Source: IDS-8 sp964491485 (GTDB taxonomy: Bacteria; Pseudomonadota; Gammaproteobacteria; Steroidobacterales; Woeseiaceae). Taken from it: a DNA stretch of 40,155 nt. Location of the stretch: positions 1 through 40,155 of the forward strand of contig CAZBGV010000024.1 in NCBI GenBank assembly GCA_964491485.1. The letters are read 5' to 3'. The notes beneath the pieces are model-generated. The model searched no databases. It was not told the DNA's origin and saw nothing but the letters and a program-made list of their open reading frames with translations. Positions 1 to 8,440 of this stretch are shown piece by piece (position 1 is the stretch's first letter; every line of letters begins with the position of its first letter). A program made the translations under genes and the position numbers.

Positions 1-1722
1 CGCCGCATCGTCGGCATCCACGCGCACGAGCTCGCGCACATGTGGGTCGGCGATTACGTCACGCCGCCCTGGTGGGATGACCTGTGGCTGAAGGAGGCGT
101 TCGCCGACTGGGCTGCTCCGATCGCCGCGAGCGCCCGCTTCCCCGATGCAGGCTACGAGCTCGACGCGCAACGCGCGGCGATCGAGGGAATGCACGCGGA
201 TTCGCTGGCCAGCGCGCGCCCGGTGCGGCAGCGCATCGAGTCCAACGACGACATCCGCAACGCCTACGATGCCATCACCTATTCCAAGGGCGCGGCGGTT
301 CTCAACATGACCGAGGCGTATTTGGGCAAGGAGAAATGGCGCGACGGGCTCAATCGCTATTTCAACGAGTTCGCCGACGGCACAGCCGATTCCCGCGATT
401 TCTTCCGCGTCATGGGCGCGGCGGCCGGCGATCCGGATTTCGAAGCGTCGCTCAAAGGCTTCATCGAGCGTCCCGGGTTGCCGCTGCTCGAGGCCGAGCT
501 GGTGTGCGGCGATGCGCAGCGCCCGCACGTCGCGCTGCGCCAGGGCCGTTATGCGCCGCTCGGCTCCGCCATCGATCCGGCGATGCAATGGATCGTGCCG
601 GTGTGCATCGCCCACGGCGGCGACGAGGGGCGCGGCCGGACCTGCACGCTGCTGCGCGAGCCGACGGCCGAGTTGCCGCTACCGGCCGGCGCCTGCCCGG
701 CCTGGGTCATGCCGAACGCCGGGGGAGATGCCTACTACCGTTTCGCGCTTCCCGCCGACCAGTGGACCGCCCTGATCGAGCATTTCGACGACCTGGAGCC
801 GGCCGAAGCGCTGATGGCGGTGGACAGCATCGGCGCCGCGTTCGAAGCGGGCGACGTGCACGCGGGCCTGCTGCTCGATGCCGTCGAGGCCGCAGCGGCG
901 TCCTCGCATCCGGCCGTCGCGGGCGCGCCGCTCGATGCGCTCGAGCGGTACGTCGCCGCGCTCACCGAGGAAGGCAGCCAGGCCCGCGCCGACGCGCGCG
1001 CTTTCGCCGCGAGACTTTACCGCGCGCGCTACGCCGCATTGCAGGACGCGCAAGGCGAACAGGACCGCGTGCTGCGCCAGCGCCTGCAGGATTTCCTGGC
1101 GCTGACCGCCGGGGACGAGGTGCTGCGAGCGCGCCTCGCCGGCGCCGCCGCGGCGTTCATCGGCCTGGACGGCGATCCGGACCCGCAGGCGCTGACCGCG
1201 GACGACTATGACGCCGCGGCCCGCGTGGCGGTGGAGGACATCGGCCCGCGCTTCGTGAACGGCTTCCTCGCAGCGCGCGACGAGATCGACGTGCCCGCCT
1301 TCGAATCCAGCGCCATGTACGCGCTCGGCTGGTCGGACGATCGAAAGACCGCGGCGCGCCTGCGCGAAGTGGCGCTGGCGGACCGCACCGAGCCGAGCGA
1401 CGCGTTCCGCATCGTGTCGGCGCAAATGGCCAACGACGAGACGCGCGAAGCGGCCTGGGACTGGCTGCGCGAGCGCGCCGCCGCGGTGTCGAAGAAGGTG
1501 CCCTCGCAGTACCGCCGCCGGGTGCCGGGGCTTGCCGGCGCCTTCTGTGACACCGGCCGGATCGCGGAGCTAGACGCCTTCGCGGAGAACGAGGCGCCGC
1601 TCTTCCCCGGCTACGAGCGCGGCCTGGCGCAGGCCAAGGAGACCATTGCCCTTTGCCAGGCGTTTCGCGAGGCGAAAGCGAAAGAGTTCACCGTGGAGCT
1701 GACCGGCCGCCTGGCGAACTAG
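1..1722 (+). CDS. M1 family zinc aminopeptidase, C-terminal part (5' end outside window)
   Basis: The reading frame is already open at base 1, so the N-terminal domains lie upstream. Seen: the zinc site HELAH (window residues 9-13) followed by MW, and the third zinc ligand Glu in WLKEAFADW at residue 32, giving the HEXXH-X18-E spacing of M1 metallopeptidases. The roughly 350 residues at the C-terminus look like the helical ERAP1-type domain of aminopeptidase N relatives. Family role: removal of N-terminal residues from peptides. Lys replaces the usual Asn before the zinc Glu. The stop TAG shares the four bases CTAG (1719-1722) with the stop of the converging GST gene. Whether the protein is exported cannot be told without its N-terminus. 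The family call is secure; the substrate is unknown. Confidence 0.93.
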   Translation, partial: RRIVGIHAHELAHMWVGDYVTPPWWDDLWLKEAFADWAAPIAASARFPDAGYELDAQRAAIEGMHADSLASARPVRQRIESNDDIRNAYDAITYSKGAAVLNMTEAYLGKEKWRDGLNRYFNEFADGTADSRDFFRVMGAAAGDPDFEASLKGFIERPGLPLLEAELVCGDAQRPHVALRQGRYAPLGSAIDPAMQWIVPVCIAHGGDEGRGRTCTLLREPTAELPLPAGACPAWVMPNAGGDAYYRFALPADQWTALIEHFDDLEPAEALMAVDSIGAAFEAGDVHAGLLLDAVEAAAASSHPAVAGAPLDALERYVAALTEEGSQARADARAFAARLYRARYAALQDAQGEQDRVLRQRLQDFLALTAGDEVLRARLAGAAAAFIGLDGDPDPQALTADDYDAAARVAVEDIGPRFVNGFLAARDEIDVPAFESSAMYALGWSDDRKTAARLREVALADRTEPSDAFRIVSAQMANDETREAAWDWLRERAAAVSKKVPSQYRRRVPGLAGAFCDTGRIAELDAFAENEAPLFPGYERGLAQAKETIALCQAFREAKAKEFTVELTGRLAN

Positions 1723-2351
1723 GCAGATCCGATCGTCTGCATTTCCTGGCGCCGCAGCGCCGTCAATACACCTGCATCGGCTTCCATGCGCACTCGATGC
1801 GCTTTCAGTGCCGGGTAGTCGCCGATCGACAGCGGCACGCTCTCTATCCAGCGTTCCAGCACGTAGAGAAAGGCATCCGCGAACGATTGCTCGCCGAGGT
1901 ACCAGGCTCCGCCGTTGGCCACGAGGTGATCGTTCATTCGCGCATAGTGCACTGCGAGCTTCTCGTACGACTTGCGCCGGACCTCCTCCCGGGCGCCTTC
2001 GCTGTCGGCGAAGGTTTGCGGAGCGAAGTGCGGCTTGTAGGTCGCGTGCACCTCGGAAGACATATAGGAGAGCGCTTCGGCTTCCTTGCGGCCGAGCCGG
2101 GTATCGCGGGCGAAGGCTTCGTCGCCGTACGTTGCCCCGAGCCAGCCGAGGATCGCCGTGACTTCCGTCAGTACGTCGCCATCCTCGAACTGCAGTGCCG
2201 GTACCTGGCCCTTGGGGTTGATCGCGAGGTACTCCGGCTTCTTGTGATCGCCACGGCGCAGGTTGTGGATCGTGACCGGCGCATCGACCCAGGCCGCGGC
2301 GATGTTCGCCGCCAGCGAGCAGGTGCCCGGCATGGTGTACAGAGTCAGCAT
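1719..2351 (-). CDS. Glutathione S-transferase family protein (beta-like)
   Basis: 210 residues, the normal length for a bacterial GST. The N-terminal thioredoxin-like half begins MLTLYTMPGTCSLAANIAAA, with the cis-Pro loop in NPKGQVPAL and the glutathione-contact segment near residues 60-66. An all-helical C-terminal half follows (roughly residues 90-205, with the N-capping motif region around SFADAFLYV). TCSLA resembles the Ser/Cys active-site stretch of beta-class enzymes such as E. coli GstA, but Tyr5 could also serve. Likely cytoplasmic conjugation or reduction using glutathione, consistent with the glutathione reductase gene elsewhere in the window. It is transcribed towards the M1 peptidase gene and their stop codons overlap. 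The 255 bases upstream hold no convincing gene. Substrate unknown. Confidence 0.9.
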   Translation of the reverse strand: MLTLYTMPGTCSLAANIAAAWVDAPVTIHNLRRGDHKKPEYLAINPKGQVPALQFEDGDVLTEVTAILGWLGATYGDEAFARDTRLGRKEAEALSYMSSEVHATYKPHFAPQTFADSEGAREEVRRKSYEKLAVHYARMNDHLVANGGAWYLGEQSFADAFLYVLERWIESVPLSIGDYPALKAHRVRMEADAGVLTALRRQEMQTIGSA

Positions 2352-2606
2352 CGTGAATCCTCGTGTGAGTGGGTCAGCGCGAGCCCCGGCGAGCCGTCGA
2401 CGCAGTCATCCGAACCGGTAGTCCAGCGTCCCCTCGGAAGCTTTGCCGAACTCACTTCGAATCCGCCCTCGCCTCGCAGCCCGGCGAGATCTTTTGTACC
2501 CGATCCGGGCACGACGAACCACCCGGCTCGCCGTCCGGTCATGAACGAACGCCGGCCGGAGCGTTGCAAGTTCCGGACCAATGAGTCCCCGCTCGCCGCG
2601 TGTCCC

Positions 2607-3482
2607 TCACCGGCCCGAGCCGGTGAAGTCGAGGTCGTCCCTGGTCCGGAGGAAGCGAGCGAAGCGCGGGAGGCCCGAAACGGTGTAGCCGTCGAAGGCG
2701 TAGGTGATCCAGCTTCCGATCGGTGGCGGATGGCGGCGCTGCTCATCCGTGAACCCGGTGCCGACCCGGAAGCGCAGGCCGTCGGGCCGCTCGACCAGCA
2801 GCGCGCCCAGCATGCCCTCGTACTTGCCCTTGCCCGGCAGGTAAGCGACGACCCGGGCTTCGGCGTCCCGGTACGGCTTGTACTTCAGCAGGTCGTCGCC
2901 GCGCCCGGGCCGGTAGAGGGACGACCCCCGGTGCAGCACCAGGCCCTCGCCGCCTTGCGCGACGACCTGCCCGAGCATGGCTTTCAGCGCCTCGCGATCC
3001 GCTGCCCGGGTTTGCGGCACCGCCTGCAGCCACGGGATCTGCAGCGAATCCAGCAGCGCATCCAGCGCCGCGAGGCGCTCGGTGAACGGACCGCCTTCCG
3101 CCGGCAGGTCGAAAACCATGAAGCGCATCTGCCGCCACGCGTCGTCGTCGGGCACCTGCGTGCGCACGGTGGAAGAGGCATGGGTGAACCGGCCGCGACC
3201 CGCCCAGAGCTCGCCGTCGAGCGGCACGCGGGGCCAGCCGGCCGTGAACCAGGCTGGTGCGTGGATGATGCGCCCGGAGCGGGTCAGGAGCTTTGCGCCG
3301 TCCCAGTAGCCGCGAACGCCGTCGAGTTTCTCGCTCACCCAGTAATCGGCAAAGTCGATTTCGCCGCGGCCGTCGTAGACGTCGGCCAGCATGAGCGGCG
3401 GGCCGCCGCCCGCGCGGCACGCTGCCGAAAACGCGAGGCAGCAGAGCCACGCGAAGCAGCGGGCGGCCATCCTTCCGTGCAT
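2607..3482 (-). CDS. Exported ATP-dependent DNA ligase (LigE type)
   Basis: 291 residues. The start was chosen at the ATG preceded by GGGAGGCGAC, a strong Shine-Dalgarno; the longer open frame upstream lacks family homology. Residues 1-24 form a signal peptide (MHGRMAARC, then AWLCCLAFSAACRA). The minimal ligase core follows: motif I EKLDGVRG with the adenylated Lys52, motif III-like DGELWAGRG near residue 89, motif IV EGLVLHRG and motif V LLKYKPYRDAEA, then a short OB domain. No DNA-binding or Ku-partner domain is present, as in the small LigE group reported to be periplasmic. Role: sealing nicks in double-stranded DNA with ATP, probably on DNA outside the cytoplasm, for instance during DNA uptake (inference). 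No competence gene lies beside it. Confidence 0.9.
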   Translation of the reverse strand: MHGRMAARCFAWLCCLAFSAACRAGGGPPLMLADVYDGRGEIDFADYWVSEKLDGVRGYWDGAKLLTRSGRIIHAPAWFTAGWPRVPLDGELWAGRGRFTHASSTVRTQVPDDDAWRQMRFMVFDLPAEGGPFTERLAALDALLDSLQIPWLQAVPQTRAADREALKAMLGQVVAQGGEGLVLHRGSSLYRPGRGDDLLKYKPYRDAEARVVAYLPGKGKYEGMLGALLVERPDGLRFRVGTGFTDEQRRHPPPIGSWITYAFDGYTVSGLPRFARFLRTRDDLDFTGSGR

Positions 3483-3617
3483 GTCGCCTCCCGGTTCCCA
3501 GGCAAGATGGTGGGTCGCGCGGGAGCGCGCTGCGAGCGCCGTTAGCGGCCTGTTTCTCGAGTTATTCGGCAGGAGCCGGCGAGTACGCGTCTCGGCCGCC
3601 GGCCGTGAAGCCCGCTC

Positions 3618-3658
3618 TTGATCCATGTCAATGCGGCCAGCGGGCGCCCCGCTAACCT
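3618..3658 (+). promoter_or_regulatory. Putative FNR/Anr-type box with -10 element
   Basis: TTGATCCATGTCAA at 3618-3631 matches the FNR/Anr consensus TTGAT-N4-ATCAA in 9 of 10 fixed positions. A weak -10, TAACCT, lies at 3653-3658. If transcription starts near 3665, the box is centred about 41 bases upstream, the spacing of a class II FNR-activated promoter. The next gene on this strand starts at 3743. Oxygen-limitation control of the small membrane protein and DUF6522-like pair is inferred. Confidence 0.55.
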
Positions 3659-3742
3659 GAGCGCCAGGCACCCAGGGAACGGGAATCACGCCGGTGCCCC
3701 GGGTCAGCCTGTTCGCAAAGGCAAGACGTCAGGGATCAACCG

Positions 3743-3931
3743 ATGACCAAGGGACTTCAGATCTACACCGCGGCGCTGTTTTTGGCCGCCGTCACCGTTT
3801 TTGCCGTGGCCGTGCCGCATCTCTCGGTTCTCGCCGGGATGGCGGTGCTGCTGGCGATCGCCGGGGTCATGGCGCCGGCCCTCGGCGGCGATTTGCAGGC
3901 CGTCGAAGAGACGAACGCGCCGCGCGGATAG
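3743..3931 (+). CDS. Small two-helix membrane protein, function unknown
   Basis: 62 residues. Seen: a short polar start (MTKGLQIY), two hydrophobic stretches (about residues 8-24 and 27-46) separated by a short turn, and a polar acidic tail ending at residue 62. This predicts a two-pass inner-membrane protein. AGGGA lies 8 bases before the ATG. It is followed after 4 bases by the DUF6522-like gene, so the two probably form a transcription unit behind the FNR-type box. I do not recognise a family. It is too short for codon statistics to be decisive, but the position, ribosome site and membrane pattern support a real gene. Confidence 0.6.
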   Translation: MTKGLQIYTAALFLAAVTVFAVAVPHLSVLAGMAVLLAIAGVMAPALGGDLQAVEETNAPRG

Positions 3932-3935
3932 CAGC

Positions 3936-4280
3936 ATGTGCCCGGCAGGGCACTCCGCCGGCGGCGCGGCGAGTCCGGACACTGCGCGCCCGCACGCCGG
4001 CCGAATCGACGTCGCAGCAGACGGGGTCGTCATCGACGGCGCGCTGCTCGCGACGCTCCTCGGTGTGCAGCTTTCCGAGCTGCGTGCCCTGATGCAGGAC
4101 GGCCGTATCACCAGCACCTGCGAGGAGGGCGTCGCCGAGCACGACGGCCAGCTGCGGCTCACCTTCTTTCACGGCAGTCGTCGAGCCTGCGTCAGCATCG
4201 ACCGGTCGGGACGGATCCTCACGCGATCCGTCATCGATTTCGGCAGCAAGGCGTCGGCCCGCGCAGCCCGGCCCCGCTGA
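3936..4280 (+). CDS. DUF6522-like protein
   Basis: 114 residues from the ATG four bases after the preceding stop; the open frame extends further upstream but overlaps the small membrane gene. The core reads IDVAADGVVIDGALLATLLG, then LSELRALMQDGRITSTCEEG, LRLTFFHGSRRACVSID, and a final RSVIDFG. From memory this pattern matches the DUF6522 family (RITS-C-EG and LTFFHG motifs). It is a small soluble protein of unknown function. In other genomes I associate relatives with respiratory or denitrification loci, which would fit the FNR-type box upstream, but this is recollection, not a search result. No signal peptide or membrane segment is seen. The next gene (mscS-like) converges, with 41 bases between. 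Confidence 0.72.
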   Translation: MCPAGHSAGGAASPDTARPHAGRIDVAADGVVIDGALLATLLGVQLSELRALMQDGRITSTCEEGVAEHDGQLRLTFFHGSRRACVSIDRSGRILTRSVIDFGSKASARAARPR

Positions 4281-4321
4281 TAGCGTTCAGCCCTGCACGG
4301 GCCATCTGCCGCGAGCCCGGC

Positions 4322-5476
4322 TCAGCTCCGTGACGCGCGATCGCTCATTCCGGCGAGCGCCCAGGCCTCGGGCCTGATCGGCGGCTGCAGCCGGAGCCCG
4401 TCGGGCACGTGCACGGTGGACACGGGGACCGCCAGCTCCGCCTCGTGCTTGCGCACGATCGCGGCAATCTTCAGCAGGATGTCTTCCTTGACTTTCATGT
4501 ACTCGCTGTAATCCGTGCTCCGGGTAAAGGCGTACAGCAGGCACTTGATGGCGAAATCGCCGCAGGTGTCGAAATTGAAGACGAAGAAGTCGTGCTCAAT
4601 GCCCGGATGTTCCGCGAGCATCACGTTGACGTCAGTGACGATCGCCTGCACCTTGTCGATGTCGCTGTAGCGTAGATGCAGGTGCTCCATGATGCGGCGA
4701 TTGGTCATGCGCGAGTGATTGATGACCGTGGCCGTATTGAACATCGCGTTGGGCACATAGAAGGGGCGGCGATCGAAGCCCATGACGCGAGTCGCCCGCC
4801 AGCCGATATCCTGCACCTCGCCCATGATCTCGGTGCCCGGCATGATGATCCACTCTCCCACCTTGAACGGCCGGCTGGCATAGATGGTCAGTCCGCCGAG
4901 CAGGTTCGCCACCAGGCTCTGGGCGGCAAAGCCGATGGCAATGCCGCCGACGCCGCCGAGCGCGACGAGCCCGGCGATCGAGAAGCCGAGTGCCTGCATG
5001 CTGACCAGGACGGCGGTGATCAGGATGGCGGCGCGCACCAGCTTGCCGATGGCGTCGGCCGCGGTAGGGTCCACGGTGCGCCCCTCCGCCCGGGCGCGCG
5101 CCAGCACGCCGTGCTCCACCATGCTCGTCATGCGCAGCAGCGCCCAGGCCACCAGCGCGATTGCGGCGAGGTCGCGCGCCGGCGGGAAGAGCTTCGAAAG
5201 CAGCGAGAGATCTTCGCCCCGCGTCAGGATTTCGACCGCAATCGTCAGTCCGATGACCCAGATCACTCCGCGCAACGGCGGATTGATTGCCTCGAGGCAC
5301 GCTGCCTGCCAGTCGAGCCCCGGCGTTCCTGCATGCCGCGCATAATGCTCCAGCACCCGCCTGAGCACGACGTTGCAAACGAGCACCGCGAGCACGACCG
5401 GGAAAACGTACAACGCGTCGGCCCAGGGGCCCTGGGCGAGTTGCCCGGCCCGTTCAATCCACGCGGTCAAATCCAA
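4322..5476 (-). CDS. Mechanosensitive ion channel, MscS family (YbdG/YnaI-like)
   Basis: 384 residues. Several N-terminal membrane helices (about residues 20-40, 70-86, 100-118 and 145-165) precede the MscS pore helix, seen as the glycine/alanine-rich run GGVGGIAIGFAAQSL followed by VANLLGG. The beta domain (FKVGEWIIMPG... GEVQDIGWRATRV... VPNAMF) and a mixed C-terminal domain follow. The length and the wide spacing between early helices resemble the E. coli YbdG/YnaI branch rather than the 286-residue MscS. Role: release of solutes through the inner membrane under hypo-osmotic tension. The gene is monocistronic, divergent from padR with 243 bases between. The annotated start is the first Met of a hydrophobic N-terminus. 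Confidence 0.93.
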   Translation of the reverse strand: MDLTAWIERAGQLAQGPWADALYVFPVVLAVLVCNVVLRRVLEHYARHAGTPGLDWQAACLEAINPPLRGVIWVIGLTIAVEILTRGEDLSLLSKLFPPARDLAAIALVAWALLRMTSMVEHGVLARARAEGRTVDPTAADAIGKLVRAAILITAVLVSMQALGFSIAGLVALGGVGGIAIGFAAQSLVANLLGGLTIYASRPFKVGEWIIMPGTEIMGEVQDIGWRATRVMGFDRRPFYVPNAMFNTATVINHSRMTNRRIMEHLHLRYSDIDKVQAIVTDVNVMLAEHPGIEHDFFVFNFDTCGDFAIKCLLYAFTRSTDYSEYMKVKEDILLKIAAIVRKHEAELAVPVSTVHVPDGLRLQPPIRPEAWALAGMSDRASRS

Positions 5477-5630
5477 TGCTCCTTCCCCCCGTCGGCAGCC
5501 CGCGACCTAGGGCAACATAGTTGGGCAGACGAAGCAAACTGCGCCGCGCCCGACTCTCCGGCCGGGAACGATCGATTCCTGCATGGGCGGTCGCCGCTTC
5601 GTTCGAGCCGGCGGTCGGGCCCGGGCCGAA

Positions 5631-5659
5631 TTGCGGACCCTAGCGGCTCTAGGTATAGT
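5631..5659 (+). promoter_or_regulatory. Putative sigma70 promoter of the padR operon
   Basis: A -35-like TTGCGG at 5631-5636 and a -10 TATAGT (5 of 6) at 5654-5659 are separated by exactly 17 bases. The predicted transcription start is about 5666, 54 bases before the padR ATG. The -10 lies inside a repeated motif, so PadR autorepression here is plausible. Confidence 0.55.
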
Positions 5660-5673
5660 AGCTCCAGGTATGG
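5648..5673 (+). repeat. Imperfect 15-base-period direct repeat over the padR -10 region
   Basis: CTCTAGGTATAG and CTCCAGGTATGG (10 of 12 identical) begin 15 bases apart, the first containing the -10 hexamer. The position suits a repressor operator; binding by PadR is inferred from position only. Confidence 0.5.
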
Positions 5674-5719
5674 CCGGCCGCGGCCGCGGCGGTCCGCTCC
5701 GCACGGGGGCTCCGGCAAC

Positions 5720-6085
5720 ATGGACATCAACAAGGATCTCGTCGCCGCTTCGTCGACGCCGCTCGTGCTCGCCATCCTGGCCGACGAGGAGAGCTACGGT
5801 TACGCGATCCTGAAACGCGTTCGCGAGCTGTCCCGCGGGCAGCTGGAGTGGACCGACGGCATGCTCTATCCGGTGCTGCACCGCCTCGAGCGGCTGGGCT
5901 ACATCGAAGCCCGCTGGGTCGTGCCGGAGACGGGCCGCCGGCGCAAGTACTACCGCATCACCAGCCGCGGGCGGGCGCAACTCGTCGAGGAACGCCGCCA
6001 GTGGCTGGCGGTCGATGCCACGCTGCGCGGCATCTGGTCGGCGGTGGCACTGCCTGCCGTCTCGCCGCTACCGCAGGAAGGCTGA
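5720..6085 (+). CDS. PadR family transcriptional regulator
   Basis: 121 residues. The PadR winged helix is clear: STPLVLAILADEESYGYAI, then LSRGQLEWTDGMLYPVLHRL, LGYIEARWVVPETG and RRRKYYRITSRGRAQL. The C-terminus is short, as in PadR subfamily 2, and the family works as dimers that repress neighbouring transport or stress genes. The ATG at 5720 starts a protein beginning MDINKDL; the much longer open frame upstream is antisense to mscS and is not coding. The membrane protein gene starts 3 bases after the stop, a common PadR partner arrangement. A promoter with repeated motifs lies just upstream. Confidence 0.93.
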   Translation: MDINKDLVAASSTPLVLAILADEESYGYAILKRVRELSRGQLEWTDGMLYPVLHRLERLGYIEARWVVPETGRRRKYYRITSRGRAQLVEERRQWLAVDATLRGIWSAVALPAVSPLPQEG

Positions 6086-6088
6086 CCC

Positions 6089-7459
6089 GTGGCCGCCGCG
6101 CAGTTCACGGTATCGATCGAGGAGCAGATCCGGCAGTGGCGCAGCTACCTGCGCGGCCGCCAGGCGATCCACTCCGTCGACGTGGAAGAGCTCGAGGATC
6201 ACCTGCGCGAGCAGGTCTCCAGTCTCGTCGAGCAGAAGCTCAGTCCCGACGAAGCGTTCCTGGTCGCCGTCAAGCGCCTCGGCGCGCTGGACGCGCTGTC
6301 GCGGGAATTCGCGCGCGAGCATTCGGACCGGCTGTGGAAGCAGCTCGTGATGCGCGGCGACGCCGGCGGCGAGCGCGACGCGTGGACGACGCGCGAAGCG
6401 GCCGCCGCATTCTGCCTTGCCGCCGCCGCCGCGCTGGCGGTGAAAGTGCCGGAGCTGTTCGGCCTGCGCCTCGACGAAGACGCGGGCTTCTACGCGCGCA
6501 ACCTGAGCCTGTTCGTGCTGCCGCTGCTCACGGGCTGGTTCGCCTGGAAGCGCGGCATCGGCCTTGCCGCGCGCGGCCGGATGCTGGCGGCCTTCGCTGT
6601 GGCGGCCGTGTTCGCGAACGCCTACCCGTTCGCTCCCGGCGGCTACACGGAAGTGCTTACCGCGCTGCACCTGCCGATCGCATTGTGGCTGGTCGTCGGC
6701 ATCGCGTACGCGGGCGCGCGCTGGGCCGAAACCGGCGGGCGCATGGACTTCATCCGGTTCTCGGGCGAGCTCTTCATCTACTACGTGCTGATCGCGCTCG
6801 GCGGGATGGTGCTCAGCCTGTTCATGGTGGCGATGTTCGGCACGCTCGGGATCGACATGGAGCCGGTTTTCGAGCGCTGGGTGCTGCCGTGCGGCGCGCT
6901 CGGCGCCGTGATCGTCGCCTCCTGGCTCGTCGAAGCGAAGCAGAGCGTGATCGAGAACATGGCGCCGGTGCTCACCCGCCTGTTCACGCCGCTGTTCACC
7001 ATCGTGCTGCTCGCTTTCCTCGCGACCATGTCCTGGACCGGGCGCGGGCCCGATTTCAATCGCGAGCTGCTCATCGCGTTCGACCTGCTGCTCGTGATCG
7101 TCCTCGGCCTGCTGCTCTACTCCGTCTCCGCCCGCGATCCGCACGCGCCGGCCAACGCGTTCGACGTGCTGCAGGTCGTGCTGGTGATCAGCGCGCTGCT
7201 CGCCGACGCGCTGGCGTTGTGGACGATCGCCGCGCGCATCTCCGAGCTTGGCTTCACGCCGAACCGCGTGGCCGCGCTCGGCGAAAACGTGATCCTGCTC
7301 GTCAACCTCGCGTGGTCGGCGGTCCTGTACCTGCGCTTCCTGCTCGGGCGCGCGCCGTTCGCTCCCCTCGAGCGCTGGCAAACGGCTTATCTGCCGGTGT
7401 ATGCCGGCTGGGCGGCGCTCGTCGTGGTCGCTTTCCCGCCGCTGTTCGGCTATGCCTGA
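6089..7459 (+). CDS. PadR-linked integral membrane protein (permease prefix domain, DUF4153-like)
   Basis: 456 residues from a GTG three bases after the padR stop, so translation is probably coupled. Residues 1-85 form a soluble helical region (IEEQIRQWRSYLRGRQAI... VEELEDHLREQV... DEAFLVAVKRLGALDALSREFA) like the permease prefix domain found next to PadR genes. The rest holds about ten hydrophobic helices, including LFVLPLLTGWFAWKRG, YYVLIALGGMVLSLFMVAMFG and LTRLFTPLFTIVLLAFLATM, resembling DUF4153 membrane proteins. Its function is unknown; control by the adjacent PadR is inferred from the arrangement. The next gene lies on the opposite strand 39 bases on. Confidence 0.85.
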   Translation: MAAAQFTVSIEEQIRQWRSYLRGRQAIHSVDVEELEDHLREQVSSLVEQKLSPDEAFLVAVKRLGALDALSREFAREHSDRLWKQLVMRGDAGGERDAWTTREAAAAFCLAAAAALAVKVPELFGLRLDEDAGFYARNLSLFVLPLLTGWFAWKRGIGLAARGRMLAAFAVAAVFANAYPFAPGGYTEVLTALHLPIALWLVVGIAYAGARWAETGGRMDFIRFSGELFIYYVLIALGGMVLSLFMVAMFGTLGIDMEPVFERWVLPCGALGAVIVASWLVEAKQSVIENMAPVLTRLFTPLFTIVLLAFLATMSWTGRGPDFNRELLIAFDLLLVIVLGLLLYSVSARDPHAPANAFDVLQVVLVISALLADALALWTIAARISELGFTPNRVAALGENVILLVNLAWSAVLYLRFLLGRAPFAPLERWQTAYLPVYAGWAALVVVAFPPLFGYA

Positions 7460-7498
7460 CGCTGCTGCACGCGCGCTGCGCGACTTGGCAGCCGCGGC

Positions 7499-8440
7499 TC
7501 AGTCGAGCGGCCGCACCTGCCGCGGCTCCCCGATCGGGCAGTCGAGCACCTCGCGGTCCCAGCCGCCAGGATCGGCGGCGGCACCGTACGTGCTTTCGAG
7601 AAAGGCCATCAGCATCCCTTCCGGGTCGGGCGCTCTGCGCACCGCGTCGTAGGGCAGCAGGAATTCTCCCAGGCGCTCCTCGTAGAACGCCGCATCCGGC
7701 GCCACCTTTGCCTCGCTGAAACCCTCCGGCGCCGGATACGCATACGAGTAGAAAGCGGGATATTCGACCGGGCCTCCGCCGCCGGGCCAGAAACCGGCGG
7801 AAGACACCTCTTCGCTGTACGCCTCGCGCGTGATCTCGTCGGGCAGGTTCGGGACGCCGCCGGGATGCAGCGGCGCCCGCCGCCCGGAGAAGCGCGTGAC
7901 GGCCAGGTCGAAGCTGCCCCAGAAGAAGTGCACCGGGCTCACCTTGCCGGTGAAGCCGGTGCGGAACCGCTGCAACACCTGGTCGATCCGCGTGAGCGCC
8001 TGGAAGAAGCGGCCGACCGCCTCGGCGTCGTACGGCCGGGGCCGCGTGTCCTCGGCGAACGGGACGGCGTCCGCGATCTCGTTCGGCCGGCCGTGTACCT
8101 TCGGCGTGGCGTCGAGCCAGCGCAGGAGATCGAGAAAGCGGCCATGGAACTCCGCGACCGACATCGGAGCGAGGGCGAAGCGTGCGCTCCTGCCGTTCGT
8201 CGCCGAGCCGACGACGGCGTGCTCGATGAGATCGAGCGCGATCTCGACGCCGCCGGGCGCATCGGGCACCACCGAGGTCGTGAGCCCGCGCGCGGTCACG
8301 TACAGCGTGGCGTGCCAGGAATGATTGATCCACGGCGCGCGTGCGATCCGGTACTTGCCCACGATCTGCGAGTACAGGTGCAGGGCAGCGCACGTCTCGC
8401 GCCAGGACGGGTAATCGAGCGGCGGCCAGTGAGCGGTCAT
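7499..8440 (-). CDS. DUF5996 family protein
   Basis: 313 residues beginning MTAHWPPLDYPSWRETCAAL, with WINHSWHATLYVTARGLTT and the conserved stretches VHFFWGSFDLAVTRFSGR, FWPGGGG and FYSYAYPAPEGF. These match my memory of DUF5996, a family of soluble proteins of about 300 residues with unknown activity. No signal peptide or membrane helix is seen. The ATG is preceded by AGAGGG six bases away, a good ribosome site. It is divergent from the ompA-like gene with 190 bases between and converges on the PadR-linked membrane protein gene. It appears to be a single-gene unit. Confidence 0.88.
   Translation of the reverse strand: MTAHWPPLDYPSWRETCAALHLYSQIVGKYRIARAPWINHSWHATLYVTARGLTTSVVPDAPGGVEIALDLIEHAVVGSATNGRSARFALAPMSVAEFHGRFLDLLRWLDATPKVHGRPNEIADAVPFAEDTRPRPYDAEAVGRFFQALTRIDQVLQRFRTGFTGKVSPVHFFWGSFDLAVTRFSGRRAPLHPGGVPNLPDEITREAYSEEVSSAGFWPGGGGPVEYPAFYSYAYPAPEGFSEAKVAPDAAFYEERLGEFLLPYDAVRRAPDPEGMLMAFLESTYGAAADPGGWDREVLDCPIGEPRQVRPLD

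Noticed and set aside
2345..2746. 133-residue open frame between the GST and ligase genes (minus strand)
   Set aside because: Overlaps the end of ligE and the GST start, has no ribosome site or recognisable motif, and looks like low-complexity GC-rich noise.
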